Positions 29,861-40,526 of a stretch of 64,000 nt of DNA are shown in pieces. The stretch spans positions 2,454-66,453 of the forward strand of contig CM007336.1 in NCBI GenBank assembly GCA_000333855.2, in the 5' to 3' direction. Source of the stretch: Endotrypanum monterogeii. Its lineage: Eukaryota; Euglenozoa; Kinetoplastea; Trypanosomatida; Trypanosomatidae. The notes beneath the pieces were generated by a model. That model made no database searches and was not told the DNA's origin. It worked only from the letters and a program-made list of their open reading frames with translations. A program made the position numbers and the translations under genes. Each line of letters starts with the position of its first letter. Positions within the stretch are counted from its first letter, which is position 1.

Positions 29861-32341
29861 CTACAGCTTCGCTGTTGTCCGGCTAAGGAGAATGTTCAGC
29901 CCACGCTTTGCAAGCTGATCGGCTTTCGCAATGCTGCGAGAGGTGGAGTGACGCTGCAAGTGGCGCAAGGTCGTACTTGACACAACATCGGTAATAAGCA
30001 TGATAGCTTTCTGGAGGCACATACTCGCAAGGTATACCTTAAAGATGTCCTGGCGGCGATGGCGGTCGAAATGCAGCATATAGCTGCGTGTACTGCAGTA
30101 CATCTCAAGAATATCGCTTGGAGTCGGAAAAAGACTCTGCATCTCGTGTGGAGCACCGTAGATGCCCTCCGGCTGTGGAAGAAAAAAAAACATTGCTGCG
30201 GACGCCACATCGACGAGTGGATCGCCAAGTCGAGTGAATCCAAACCGCACTAAGCCGATTGGGCGCGGTGGGTATTTCGCACGGCCCTCCAAGGAGCGAT
30301 GTGTGAAGAGAACAGAAGAAATATCGAAGTCGCCGTGAAGTGTGACGAGGCGGTCGGGCATGGGGATCATCTGATACGACAGCTGCGTGCTGTCAAAGCA
30401 CGCCAACACGCCGCGTGACAGCTCCTCGACCAAGGCAGAGCGCAGCTGCGTTCCGAAGCGATCGGAGCTGCCGCTTTTAGATAAGGCCAGCTGGTAAAGC
30501 TCAATGTTCTCCTGCACCACCACCAACAACGGGTGCTTGTGCTGTTTTGTTCGCCGCATCTCCTCCTCTGCTTGCTTCATGAAAAGCGGCAGAGGCGAGT
30601 TGTGTAGCACAGATAGCACCGTCATTGCCTGCTTGTAAAAGAGTGCCGGGCGAAGCTGCACATTGATAACATCACGCCGCAAGGAGTAGGGTCGGTGGAT
30701 GCGCGGCTGGATGAGCTGCGATATTGCGTTGATGTTCTCACTGTCACGGTACCTACAGATGAAAAATCGCCTGCCACAAACCGCGTGCGAGTCACAGTAC
30801 AGCAGAGGCGTTGCTATGTGTAGCGTTGGCGATGTTTTGTAGAGGTGCGCTATTGTTTCGTATTCACGACGAATATCTGTGGTGCCGTAGGGGGACGGAC
30901 CGCGGGGCTGTATCCGTAAGACGTAGCTGCCACTACGTAGCGTCACTCGGTACGACTCGAAGAAGCGACTTCCCTCGAAGTACTCGAATAAGATGGGACC
31001 GGCCGAGGTGGCGAGACCGGGTTGTGTGGACAACTTCATGTTGGACTCTGGGCGTGGTGGAATCGTAAGGGGAAAGAGGTGCGGCAGATGCTGTGCACAG
31101 TAGAAGAGAATTCGATCCTGGTCTTCCTCGTCCAAGCAGTAGCGATCCTTTTCTTGAGTGTCAACTGGTGAACACAAATTATTGAGTGGCGGGGCAATGA
31201 AAAGTAAATTATTGTTGCAGTTGAGCAGCTCCTCTGTCACCCATGAAGTTGGCGTGCCGCTCGCTGTCTTCGGTGGCCTGAACATGGGGGATATGTCCTT
31301 CTCTACACCGGCGAGCACCTCAGCCCAGAACGTATCCCTTTCTGCAACTTTCCCCAGAGCCCGCACAATGTCCTTGTACACATCACACGCCCCGTCCTCG
31401 ATAAGAAACACTTCGGTGAATGGGTTTCCTGGAAGCCCGCGTGCCACTTCGCAGTGTGCCTCCACATCATCGAAGTAGAAGATGTTTGGCTTGATATCGT
31501 AGCGCTGTGCCTCGCCAGTGGGAATACGGCCAGTGCGCACCTCCTCCAGTGCCTCCATGAAAATGTCAGGGTACGGCTTGCGGGTGTGCGAAATGTAGCT
31601 CTGCACATAACCATCGAAGAGGCCGGTCACCTGGAAGCTGCTCTGGTAGGAGCCAGGCCGTTTTCCGTATTCGACGGGGCAGACGACTGTGTAGGCGGAG
31701 CAGACGGAGTCAGCCACTGAGCTCGACATCGCCTTCATCATACGCTGATACTGCCCCTCAAACTCCCACACGTTACCCATGGCAAAAAGACGTATCTCCT
31801 GCTGACTCTTGTTGCGCAGGTAGTGCAACAGATTTAGGACGTTCTTGCGTGGAGAGACCTTCTCGATGGTGCACAGAAAGGCCTCTACATCCAGCAATTC
31901 ACGTATATACACCTGCACGACGGGATCGCAGAGAAGAGGGAAACGCTTCTTGAGGGCGCTCACTTTCTTTGGATAGGCAACGCTCATTGCCTCGAGCTCT
32001 TCTTGATTCTGCTTACCGAGAGCCTGAAGCATAAAGTCCATTTCATGAGTGAAGGCAGCGATAAACTCCAGGCGGTTCAGCTCACCAAGCTCAAGACGCG
32101 CGAAGGCACCCTTTAGCCCACGCACACGCTCCGTGAACTGGATTGCAGTAAAGAAAAAATTGCTGTATTTCTTTGCCAGAAACGGCACAGACCGCTGCCG
32201 TGTGCGTTCCACGACGATGTGTGAGCCAGCCCGCTCAAATACACACCGCATCATATTCTCAGCCAGGCGACGGGCCGCAGGAAACGGGGACGTCGTGATG
32301 ACCCCCGTCAGGTCTATCATGAGCACGACTTCTGCAGGCAT
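29861..32341 (-). CDS. HAD-like plus APH-like fusion (ACAD10 N-terminal architecture)
   Basis: 826 residues. The N-terminal third is a haloacid-dehalogenase-like domain: motif I is VLMIDLTGVI (D10), motif III is around SHTRKPYPDIF, and the motif IV-like YFDDVEAHCEVARGLPGN matches the epoxide-hydrolase/ACAD10 type. The C-terminal half is an aminoglycoside-phosphotransferase-like kinase fold, with YVLRIQPRGPS near the nucleotide strand and HGDFDISSVLFTH at ~667. The usual catalytic N after HGD is replaced by S. The metal-binding D of the LDWE block reads VRFGFTRLGDPLVDVA, so the D is gone. Vertebrate ACAD10 joins HAD, APH and acyl-CoA dehydrogenase; the last is absent here. The kinase part may be inactive (inference). 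The frame begins at 32362 with TTG; ATG 32341 is used. Confidence 0.75.
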   Translation of the reverse strand: MPAEVVLMIDLTGVITTSPFPAARRLAENMMRCVFERAGSHIVVERTRQRSVPFLAKKYSNFFFTAIQFTERVRGLKGAFARLELGELNRLEFIAAFTHEMDFMLQALGKQNQEELEAMSVAYPKKVSALKKRFPLLCDPVVQVYIRELLDVEAFLCTIEKVSPRKNVLNLLHYLRNKSQQEIRLFAMGNVWEFEGQYQRMMKAMSSSVADSVCSAYTVVCPVEYGKRPGSYQSSFQVTGLFDGYVQSYISHTRKPYPDIFMEALEEVRTGRIPTGEAQRYDIKPNIFYFDDVEAHCEVARGLPGNPFTEVFLIEDGACDVYKDIVRALGKVAERDTFWAEVLAGVEKDISPMFRPPKTASGTPTSWVTEELLNCNNNLLFIAPPLNNLCSPVDTQEKDRYCLDEEDQDRILFYCAQHLPHLFPLTIPPRPESNMKLSTQPGLATSAGPILFEYFEGSRFFESYRVTLRSGSYVLRIQPRGPSPYGTTDIRREYETIAHLYKTSPTLHIATPLLYCDSHAVCGRRFFICRYRDSENINAISQLIQPRIHRPYSLRRDVINVQLRPALFYKQAMTVLSVLHNSPLPLFMKQAEEEMRRTKQHKHPLLVVVQENIELYQLALSKSGSSDRFGTQLRSALVEELSRGVLACFDSTQLSYQMIPMPDRLVTLHGDFDISSVLFTHRSLEGRAKYPPRPIGLVRFGFTRLGDPLVDVASAAMFFFLPQPEGIYGAPHEMQSLFPTPSDILEMYCSTRSYMLHFDRHRRQDIFKVYLASMCLQKAIMLITDVVSSTTLRHLQRHSTSRSIAKADQLAKRGLNILLSRTTAKL

Positions 32342-32396
32342 TTTTTGACTATTGGTGGCCAATGCCTACGTAGGGGGTGTAGAATGAATACTCGGC

Positions 32397-32431
<35 letters not shown>

Positions 32432-33085
32432 CGTGTGTGTGTGTGTGTGTGATTTGCAGGAAAGGGTGTGAAGGAGGTGGGTACGTCTGCTTACAGTGAT
32501 CACCTCACTAGCGCCAGTAGCGAGAAAGAGAAGTTGTGTGATGTGTGGCTGCAGGCAGGGGAAGTCACAATCGGCAAACTCCAATAGGCAACAAGAAAGA
32601 AAGACAAGGGGTCATTGATATCTACATATATATATATATATATATATATGTATGCATGTATAGATTTCAGATGGCAATCTCATCGAAAAAGCATTGGAGA
32701 GCTGATAGACATAAAAAGGCAGCGGAATAATAATAAAACGCGGGGCCGCACTCCTCTGGGGGGAGGGGGGGGAGAGTGATTGATCAAAAAATTTCAAAGT
32801 TGCGTGTTCGTCGTCACGCATTATATATATATATATATATATATATTTAAGACAACCACATTGAGCTCTTTCTTATGCGCTTCTTTGTTATGGGAGGATG
32901 GTGTGTGACGTGAGGCAAGTGACATGGGAACAAAGTGCCGCTATAGGTAATAACGATAGTGATGTCATTGATGGTACTCAGCACTAGCCACATGGAAAGT
33001 ATTCACAGCAACGAAGACGATACAGCTGCTGCGCCGTAGCTCAGGTAACCCATTTCACAGACACACCACACAGAAATGCACCCGA
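32342..33085. other. Intergenic spacer with TA/GT repeats
   Basis: Contains TA repeats at 32400-32428, 32625-32649 and 32822-32847, a GT run at 32433-32450, and a G-rich stretch at 32758-32773. No gene seen. Confidence 0.5.
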
Positions 33086-35482
33086 TTAAAAACTGATCAC
33101 CTTGGTGGATGATGATGCCTCACGGCGCACCACCTCTTGCATGTGGGTCGCTACATGTTGCACCTCTTCAGGCAACGAGGTGCACAGGCCATCCCACGCA
33201 CTCGCCGAAGACAGAAGCTGCTCTGGCAATGCTGGACATTCAAGCATGACAGCGAGACACTCTGCAATGCAGCGCGCTGTGAAGATACTGTGAAAGTTGG
33301 TGGGGGTGGAGACATTGGGTTTACCTTCGGCAGTGTAGCGAGCGCACAAAATGCAGAGAGCATGCGCCTCCTCTGGACGGCAACGCGGTCTGGAGACGTC
33401 CTCGTTTAGCTTGAGAGCGGAGAACTCCGCCGTACCACCCTCACAATACGAGAGAAGCTTAGGAAACAAAAAGACTGCAGCATCTCGCCAAAGCGCCATC
33501 GGTATTGTACCACCGTACTCACCGAACGCTACTGTCTCCAGCCATGTGACAGCCCCGTCGCTGCCCAGCTCACTTGCCCCTGCCACAAGATCCGGCACAT
33601 GCAAGACGCTTAGCGCACCTCTCATGAATACCCCACGCAAACGACGCCACTCGAGCAGTTCCTTGTCACTTCTGTAGGAGGGCTCCGGCCAGCGACACAC
33701 GGAGAGTATCAATCTCCCTAGCACACTGCGGCGCATCACAGAGCCATACGAGAGGCGCGAGAGAAGCAGCATAAATCGAAGTGACTCGTTTCTGCAAACA
33801 GAGGTCAACTCACCAACTGCACAGGCAGTGCTTTGGAACTCCTCCATGTGTATAAGATACCCTGCTTCAAGTACTTCACACGCCCATGCCACTACGTCGT
33901 CGGCACAGAGATCGTAATTGGGTGTGTGGGTCAGCATGCGCAGACACGCAGACACGATGCGCTGCGCTTTTTCTTCCCGGGGTACACCAGAACTTGCAGC
34001 ATGCTGACGAAGTTGGACAGCTGCAGTAGCCGCCACCAGAATATTCATAGTGTCATCACTCTCTGTCGGCGGGGTCTGCACGCCGTGCGGGGCCGCAGTC
34101 TCATCCAAGTATACGGGCTTTGGGGCTCTACCCGGTTGTGCTACTGACGTCGTCGGCGTCGACCTGCACTTCTGGCGAGAAAGGCTTGCTGCTACGTGGC
34201 CTCCTGATGTCACGCCCGTGACTGTCCGGAGCAACTGCATGATGTGCACAGCTGCGTGATGCACATGCAGCTCAAGCACGGAGAGCGCTGGAAGAATCGC
34301 CGACTCACAAGTCTCCATGCGCCTCAACGCGAGTGCCCATGCAGCCAGGTGCATCGGATCCAGCCACTCCTGGGCGGCTGTCGGCTCATCACCCTCGGCA
34401 TGGCTGACGACGCCGTGCTCACGCTGCCTGGCAGCAGTGGATATACATGCGATGTAGCGCACGAGTGTTCCGCTGGTGAGACTGCCGCTCTCGGCAAACT
34501 TGTTGGTGTAACGTCTCACAAATGGGCTCGTTGCGATGCTGAGCAACTCAATAAGGGCCTCGAGCGAGAGTTTTCCAGTCGAGGCCGCGACGAAAAAAAA
34601 TGTATTCTCCTCCATTGGCTCGAGCACCGCCATACGAAGCGCATTGAACACATCGTGTATCGCCGCTTCCTCTTCGCTACCCTCTCCAAGGCTACTGGGA
34701 ATCCTCCCTTCCTGACGTGTGCGTGTCATCGCCACAAGAAGAGGCTCGATACCGCGCATCAGTAGAAACCAGCCAAAGGCACACGCATCGGCCGTTACGG
34801 TCTCGTCTGCCCGCGCACTACGGAGACGCTCGTAGAGATGCAACAGAATGAACTGATAATCTGCCTCCTGACGCCCACGCCGCTCTAACGAGGCATTGCT
34901 ACCGAAGCGCGGGCTATGTAGAAGACGCTGGAGACGCTGAGCTTCCTCTACTAGCTCCTGCAGGCTCACCAAAGACCTTGTGTACGACGGAGCTTTCGAG
35001 ACTGCACCCGACTCCTGCGGGCCGAGGGCATCTGTTGTCGCAAAAAAATAGTCTGGCAGTTCTTCCTCGGAGGGAGATCCTACAGCCTCTTGTGTTGCTG
35101 CCGAGCGACCCGGCGTGACTTCCTCGAGGGACTTCGCATTGCCAGTGCTCTCTGCAGCGTGTTCCGCTGACATCTTCAGTCGCTGGAGAAGGGATAATTC
35201 ACGCGTTTTCTTGACCTGCTCTTCCAATGGGCGACTCCAACTGGCGGGATCGTAAGTGAAATGCTGATGTGGACGAAACACGTGCTGTGCGGACCATCGG
35301 AAGGAGTTTTGACGGTCCTGGATTTCCTCCATATGACTTCGGTCAGGGCTGTGATGACGGTGGATGCAACGCACCTCGCAACGAAGGGCAGAGGAAGTAG
35401 TCGGCACAAATCCACTGCGGCTTCCTAGAAGGGGATACGCGCGAGGCATTCTCATCGATGCAAGCGTGCGAGCGACACGCAT
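33086..35482 (-). CDS. Hypothetical protein, probably mitochondrial
   Basis: 798 residues; family not recognised. The N-terminus MRVARTLASMRMPRAYPLLG has many arginines and no acidic residue, the pattern of a mitochondrial targeting sequence. After a hydrophilic stretch (~60-170) the protein is almost entirely alpha-helical, with recurring L/A-rich helices such as HLAAWALALRRMETCESAIL. That could be a helical-repeat RNA-binding fold of the PPR/FASTK sort, but no repeat register is clear. The long frame reaches 35788. A C-rich tract ends in CCCCCCCAG at 35530-35528, which leaves the first 102 codons outside the mRNA and makes 35482 the first ATG, with a 45-nt 5' UTR. Confidence 0.62.
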   Translation of the reverse strand: MRVARTLASMRMPRAYPLLGSRSGFVPTTSSALRCEVRCIHRHHSPDRSHMEEIQDRQNSFRWSAQHVFRPHQHFTYDPASWSRPLEEQVKKTRELSLLQRLKMSAEHAAESTGNAKSLEEVTPGRSAATQEAVGSPSEEELPDYFFATTDALGPQESGAVSKAPSYTRSLVSLQELVEEAQRLQRLLHSPRFGSNASLERRGRQEADYQFILLHLYERLRSARADETVTADACAFGWFLLMRGIEPLLVAMTRTRQEGRIPSSLGEGSEEEAAIHDVFNALRMAVLEPMEENTFFFVAASTGKLSLEALIELLSIATSPFVRRYTNKFAESGSLTSGTLVRYIACISTAARQREHGVVSHAEGDEPTAAQEWLDPMHLAAWALALRRMETCESAILPALSVLELHVHHAAVHIMQLLRTVTGVTSGGHVAASLSRQKCRSTPTTSVAQPGRAPKPVYLDETAAPHGVQTPPTESDDTMNILVAATAAVQLRQHAASSGVPREEKAQRIVSACLRMLTHTPNYDLCADDVVAWACEVLEAGYLIHMEEFQSTACAVGELTSVCRNESLRFMLLLSRLSYGSVMRRSVLGRLILSVCRWPEPSYRSDKELLEWRRLRGVFMRGALSVLHVPDLVAGASELGSDGAVTWLETVAFGEYGGTIPMALWRDAAVFLFPKLLSYCEGGTAEFSALKLNEDVSRPRCRPEEAHALCILCARYTAEGKPNVSTPTNFHSIFTARCIAECLAVMLECPALPEQLLSSASAWDGLCTSLPEEVQHVATHMQEVVRREASSSTKVISF

Positions 35483-35527
35483 GGGAGACCTCCAGCTAAC
35501 CACTGGTGAATTTGTTATCTGTTCACA

Positions 35528-35550
35528 CTGGGGGGGGAGGGGAGGCGGAC
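35528..35550 (-). promoter_or_regulatory. Trans-splice acceptor of the 798-residue gene
   Basis: Minus strand reads CCGCCTCCCCTCCCCCCCAG, with CAG at 35530-35528. The first downstream ATG is 35482. Confidence 0.6.
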
Positions 35551-37978
35551 TATGGGAAGGAAAAATAAGACACAAAGAAGAAAGCAGAGGAGGAGGGGTT
35601 TGGCGGTGTGTGTCGTGAAGAGCAAATAAACTGATATGGAACCTCCTCGACTGGGGAGATCCTCGCCATCTTTTCCGTCGAGTACGAGACTTCCAGGACA
35701 ACAAAAACAGCCCACCCGCAAAAAAAAAAAATAACATTGATATGATCTGATCTCCTTGCTGAACTCTTTTCCTTGTCCTGCGTAACAAACGCTATCGGAC
35801 AAAAAAAACTCCTTTACTTCGAGTATTCATCAATTCCAAAAAAAAAACAGCAAGACTCCCAAAGGGGGGGGGCTCCAGGGCGGCCTCCCTTCCTGCACAT
35901 CCGCAAGAAGAAAGGAAGGAAAGGAGAGTGAGCGACAGAACCCATCACACGACATCCTTTTCGAAAACATTTTTCCCCGCCATGAGACGTGCTGCACCTA
36001 AACCCTGCCAGTCAGGTGCAGGATACCGCACACTATACTAGAGCGCAGGGAATCGGAGGTGCGATTGCGTGCACGCGCCATTCTCGTCAAGTAGATGTTA
36101 GTAAAGCACATGTAGATGCGGTTGTGGAAAAAAAATCGAGTGGATCCCCACAGAGAGGTGAGAGACGACCTCTTTGTATCTCACCCTCCCCCCTTCTCGT
36201 TTTAAGACGGGGCATGGATGTAAAAGACATTGTGTCATATGATCAGTGAAGAAACTCGATCCGAGAAAATTAAATCGCTACGCTCATGCCAACGAGTTCT
36301 CATGCTCGTCGGGAATGCGACAAGGCATTTAGAAACTGGTCCCTTTCGGCCTAGCAGATGGCAACCACAGTCGCCCGTGGCGGCTCACATGAGCCTCCGG
36401 CGCGGACTGCGCGCCTCACTCGGGGAGTTGAGACAACCGCGCACGGCGTGGTAGTGAAACAAAAGATGTATGCTCTTCATGCGCAGTGCAACGACACGAG
36501 TGAGACACTACGCCCAAATAGGCGGCAAAGTCCCTGCACACACGTTCGACTAACACGCAGCCTCCGTGCTCGAAATTTTTTGATTCGGTGCGGATCGTAA
36601 TTGTATGGGCAGGAAAAAAAAAACTTTTGATAAGGATATACCTTCGCCGTTGGGGAAGACCTCGTCACAGCGGTATCACAATTCTGGAGCGCGAGTGTAG
36701 AGATGGACACCGCCGCTGCGTGCTGTCTGTCCTCCTCGAGCAGAAGAAGAGGTCAAGATGAGAGTTTCCCCACCAGAGTGGAACGCTGACCCAGTCGTAA
36801 ACGCGTTTCGTAGTGGCGTCTGTATGCAAAGGTCATACCTGGCGCAAGGCTCTGTGGCCACTGCGCCGGACTCATCCCTGTCCGCAGTATCGAAAGGAAG
36901 GCAGGTGGTACGCTGCGTTTGCTTCACTTCCCCCACCGTATCTAGCCTCCATTTTCTGGCGGCGGTATTTCTATCGTGTTCCGTGTTTAGATTGAAGATG
37001 TGGTGTACATACCTCTCCTCTACTTCGGAGAAGGCGCAGGTGGAAGGGCAAAGGCAGATATAGAAGAAAGAAAGATGCATCTAAAATTTGGATGAACGCG
37101 CGCACAGAATTGAAGCGAACAAGTCAGATGTGACCAACCAACCAACCCCCCCCCCCAAAAAAAAAAAAGAATGTGGGGTATCCCCCGCTTGGTACCACTG
37201 CAACGGTTTTACTCATCACCTCTTTTGTGGAGAAAAAAGCTTCGTTACCCGGCATCAGTTACAGGCATACCCGCGACAAATAAGAAAAGGAGAATGTGAT
37301 GTGCTTGGGGAAAGCACAAACTGTGGCAAAGCCCTCGCGCAGACTCGACCGTGTTGCCCTGGTTTCTCCTCCATCACGTCATGGAGATCCGGCGTGACGT
37401 TGGCGTGTGTGTGTACGTATATACAGATGTATATACGTACATAAGTACACAGATGAATATATAGAAATATATGGGTATTGATTTCATATGTTCTTATCGT
37501 ATTAGGCTAGCATCGCTTCATCAAAGTTAATCTGTGCTGCACCTCGGAAGAGCTGGACCCCCACCGCCATTCACCCACCCACCAGACCATTAGCAGCACT
37601 TCCTTTCTTCCACTCAATGGCAATGGCTACTGTACAATAGTGTGGGGAGTGGGTGTGAAGAGGCAGCGGGGAAACCAAATACAAATTAAATATATATAGG
37701 GAAAGAGAACACAGAAATCGCAGAGCGCACCAATACACCACCTCAAAGGCGCACCGGAGGGTGGTCACTACACCACCCCCACACGGACGACATAACGGCT
37801 GACTAAAAAGGAAAATATCTGAAGTAAAGAGGGGGCCGCACACAACAACAAAGAAATGAGGAGTGTGTGCGTGCGTGCAGGTGCGTGTATGCTGCCGTGC
37901 ATGGACGACGCGTTGAAACTCGTCGTTGCTCACAGAAAAAAGGAGAAGGAAAAAAGTAATGATGTACGCGCGCACACC

Positions 37979-38018
<40 letters not shown>

Positions 38019-38338
38019 GAAGGAACTCGAAACACATAATACATTAAAAAGCGGAAGGGGCAGAAGAGTGGTATGGGGAGAAGGAGGCGCAGCAGGCCAG
38101 GTGTCTTGCACCTTCAAAGCAACCCTAAAGGGCAGGTATATACGCACACACTCACTCATAGAAAGACACACACAAACACACAAACACACACACACACATA
38201 AACATACATGCATACATATGACAATACACGTATGCAGCCGCTTGTACTCCACGGAAAACACTCGCTTGCGACATCTGTACAATTCCATCCTCTCCTTTTT
38301 TTTTCTTGTCTTGTGTGACTCGGAACGCAATAAATGCT
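35551..38338. other. Intergenic region with orphan splice acceptor and hairpin cluster
   Basis: About 2.8 kb. It contains a hairpin cluster at 36382-36432, a strong minus-strand pyrimidine tract with AG at 37024-37023 but no gene after it, a C11/A12 run at 37145-37168, and (CA)n at 37981-38014 plus CA-rich patches to 38200. No convincing protein gene on either strand. Confidence 0.5.
36382..36432 (-). other. Hairpin cluster in long spacer
   Basis: Stems GGCTCA-CA-TGAGCC (36382-36395) and GGCGCG-GACTG-CGCGCC (36399-36415), followed by CTCACT-CGGGG-AG-TTGAG with one bulge (36415-36432). Nothing similar is needed for coding, so a structured RNA or retroposon remnant is possible. Confidence 0.35.
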
Positions 38339-38845
38339 TTAGAGGTTGTCAAGGGCAGCAAGGGGATCGTCCATGATAACCTCGTTGCGGTCAATCGCGT
38401 TTTGTTCATCGTCGTCGTCTACCACATCATCCTCGTCGTTCACGAAAATGTAATCGGTGTTGCCATTGTTGTCGCGCTCCTCGGCGGAGCGGAAATCACG
38501 CGGAATCGCATTCTCCTTCACCAGCGTGCGCACCTCAGCTGGGGTGAAGCGATGAATGATATCGACAATGCCATTTTTACAGAAATCGCGCTTGGCAACG
38601 AGCACTACGTCGCCCTGACCAATCCAGACCTTGCGCACCATAGCACCACGAATGGCGCCGATGACGGTGGCGCCACCGGCAAGCTGGAGCTCAAGACGGA
38701 GGTTGCCAAGTGCCGCCTTCACCTGCGCATACTCCTCCCCCTCGTCAGGGTTGGCGTATGTCAGGTCGCGCTTCTGGTTCTGCATGTTGCCTTTCGAGTT
38801 ACCAGCCTTAAAGGACTTACCGCCCTTTCCCATATTCTTCGGCAT
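38339..38845 (-). CDS. EIF1A: Translation initiation factor eIF1A
   Basis: 168 residues. eIF1A binds the A site of the 40S subunit, promotes scanning and helps recruit the ternary complex. It starts MPKNMGKGGKSFKAGNSKGN, matching the basic N-terminal tail of eIF1A (human MPKNKGKGGKN). The OB-fold spans ~35-103, with EYAQVKAALGNLRLELQL, GAMVRKVWIGQGDVVLVAKR and IIHRFTPAEVRTL. The acidic C-terminal tail includes NDEDDVVDDDDEQ. Length and layout are as expected. A splice acceptor at 38904-38902 gives a 5' UTR of about 56 nt, and the C-rich run just before the ATG lies within it. Confidence 0.95.
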   Translation of the reverse strand: MPKNMGKGGKSFKAGNSKGNMQNQKRDLTYANPDEGEEYAQVKAALGNLRLELQLAGGATVIGAIRGAMVRKVWIGQGDVVLVAKRDFCKNGIVDIIHRFTPAEVRTLVKENAIPRDFRSAEERDNNGNTDYIFVNDEDDVVDDDDEQNAIDRNEVIMDDPLAALDNL

Positions 38846-40526
38846 TTTCGCGAGGGGGGGGGTTGTGGGGGGGGGGAGGTAGAGTAGTGTGTGTTATATC
38901 GCTGAAGCACCAACAAAAAAAGGGGTGGGACTGTGCCACGGAACCAGTGTTTTCCTACCTCTGGAGTTGAGCGAGTGTATGCAGACCACGCACGCAAAGA
39001 AGATGAAAATCCAACTGAGAAGCAAAACAAAAATATATATTTATGAGAAAAAATCGCAAAGAAAAAAAAATGAAAGACGAAAGAAGTATGCTAAGATGCT
39101 TGATATGAAGCCGAAAGAGCTGAACGACGTGAGTGTACCAGCGAAGGGGAGAGAAAGTGAACACGGATACAGAAACAAAGAAAATGAGAGAGCAGTGGAG
39201 ACGACAACGATTGCAAAAGAAGAAAACACTTGATCCTCGAGAGGACACAACGCACGCGATGTACATCGGAGACGGGTACATATTTAGCCCATGACATCTC
39301 CTCCCCAGTAGCAGCAGAAGCACACACCACCCAGTGTGTGCAGCAAGGCAGTCATGGAAGAAGTATGGGGGGGAGGGGCCAACGAATAAACAAGGTAGTT
39401 TTTGTTTCTTTGATAGTGTCAAGCATGGGAGAGGAAAAAATTCAAGCTGTGGTCTGCCTAGAGCAACCACAGGATATTACATGGTCTGCAGCAGACGTAG
39501 GCACATGTTGTCGCGAATATCGACCCACACTTTATAATACTGGGCCCCTCCCCACGCAGCTCCAAATCTCCACACACCAACACCCGCCACCGCAGGTATT
39601 TATTTTTTCCACTGCTAGTCGTATCGGGTTCGGATTCGGGTGGAGCAGACGAAGAAACAGCTAAGGTGGACCCCACCTCTGGGGATTCGCGGATGAAAAT
39701 AATTCGTTTGAGAAACGATACCACTCTGCACATGAAGTTGGTGGTGGGTTCACGTGTCGACCCTTACACGTCGTTACAGTGCCACGCAAGCCAGGACTCT
39801 GCCGCTGCCACGGAAAACGATAAGATAATGAGGTCTACATTACTTCCTGTAGTCTTGCAGTGTGTCTGCCACTACAAATCTCTATGTACACACAAGCGAA
39901 AGTGCCCTAGCCGGGATTTAAATAAACCCGTTATTTTTTTTATTTCGTGTGTGTGTGTATACCGAGATGAAGAGTTGGAGAGGAAAAGAATTAGCCGCAA
40001 CGCCGCCGACATGCAACGGACTGTGCACTGTCTCTCTACAGAGACATGTCGCCTCCCCCCCCATCCCCTCCTTCCCTCAACACACACATACACACACACA
40101 ACAAAAAAAAAAAAAAGGGACGCATGGAAGTGGAAGATAGACTGTGTGTGTGTGTGGGAACGCACCTGCCCTCTCCATCTCCCCCTCAGCGAGGGAGAAG
40201 GGGAAAACGGTGTCTTGGGGTAAGTAGTACACGCAGCATCACAAATACACACAAGTCGGGTAGAAGAGTTGACGACACCACGCCATGTCACCCTCCCCCT
40301 TCTTCACCGCGATCACAGTCGTCCACAGGCTTCTCGGCCCACTTCAGTACTCGGGGCAGGGAAAGCTGATGTCACTAGCACAGCGCTGAAGTTGGTGTGA
40401 CCTTTCGTAAGCGTTAGTTAGGTGTTCATAGTGATGCGTACTGGCGGTGGGTGTGTGTGTGTGTGGTGTGGGGGGGGGGGGGGGGGGGGGGGGGGGGTGG
40501 GGGGGGGGGGGGGGGGGGGGGGGGCT
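38846..40526. other. Intergenic region ending in poly-G
   Basis: About 1.7 kb. It includes the eIF1A acceptor (38902-38931, minus strand, CCCTTTTTTTGTTGGTGCTTCAG), A-rich runs (39060-39070, 40100-40117), GT repeats, and a 57-base G run at 40468-40524 broken by one T. No gene seen. Confidence 0.5.

Noticed and set aside
35483..35788. N-terminal 102-codon extension of the 798-residue gene
   Set aside because: Lies mostly upstream of the CCCAG acceptor at 35528 and is rich in P, L and F from pyrimidine DNA.
36676..37080. 134-residue minus-strand frame and a plus-strand frame at the same place
   Set aside because: Both open frames overlap and neither has family features; the minus one starts within a pyrimidine tract before the acceptor.
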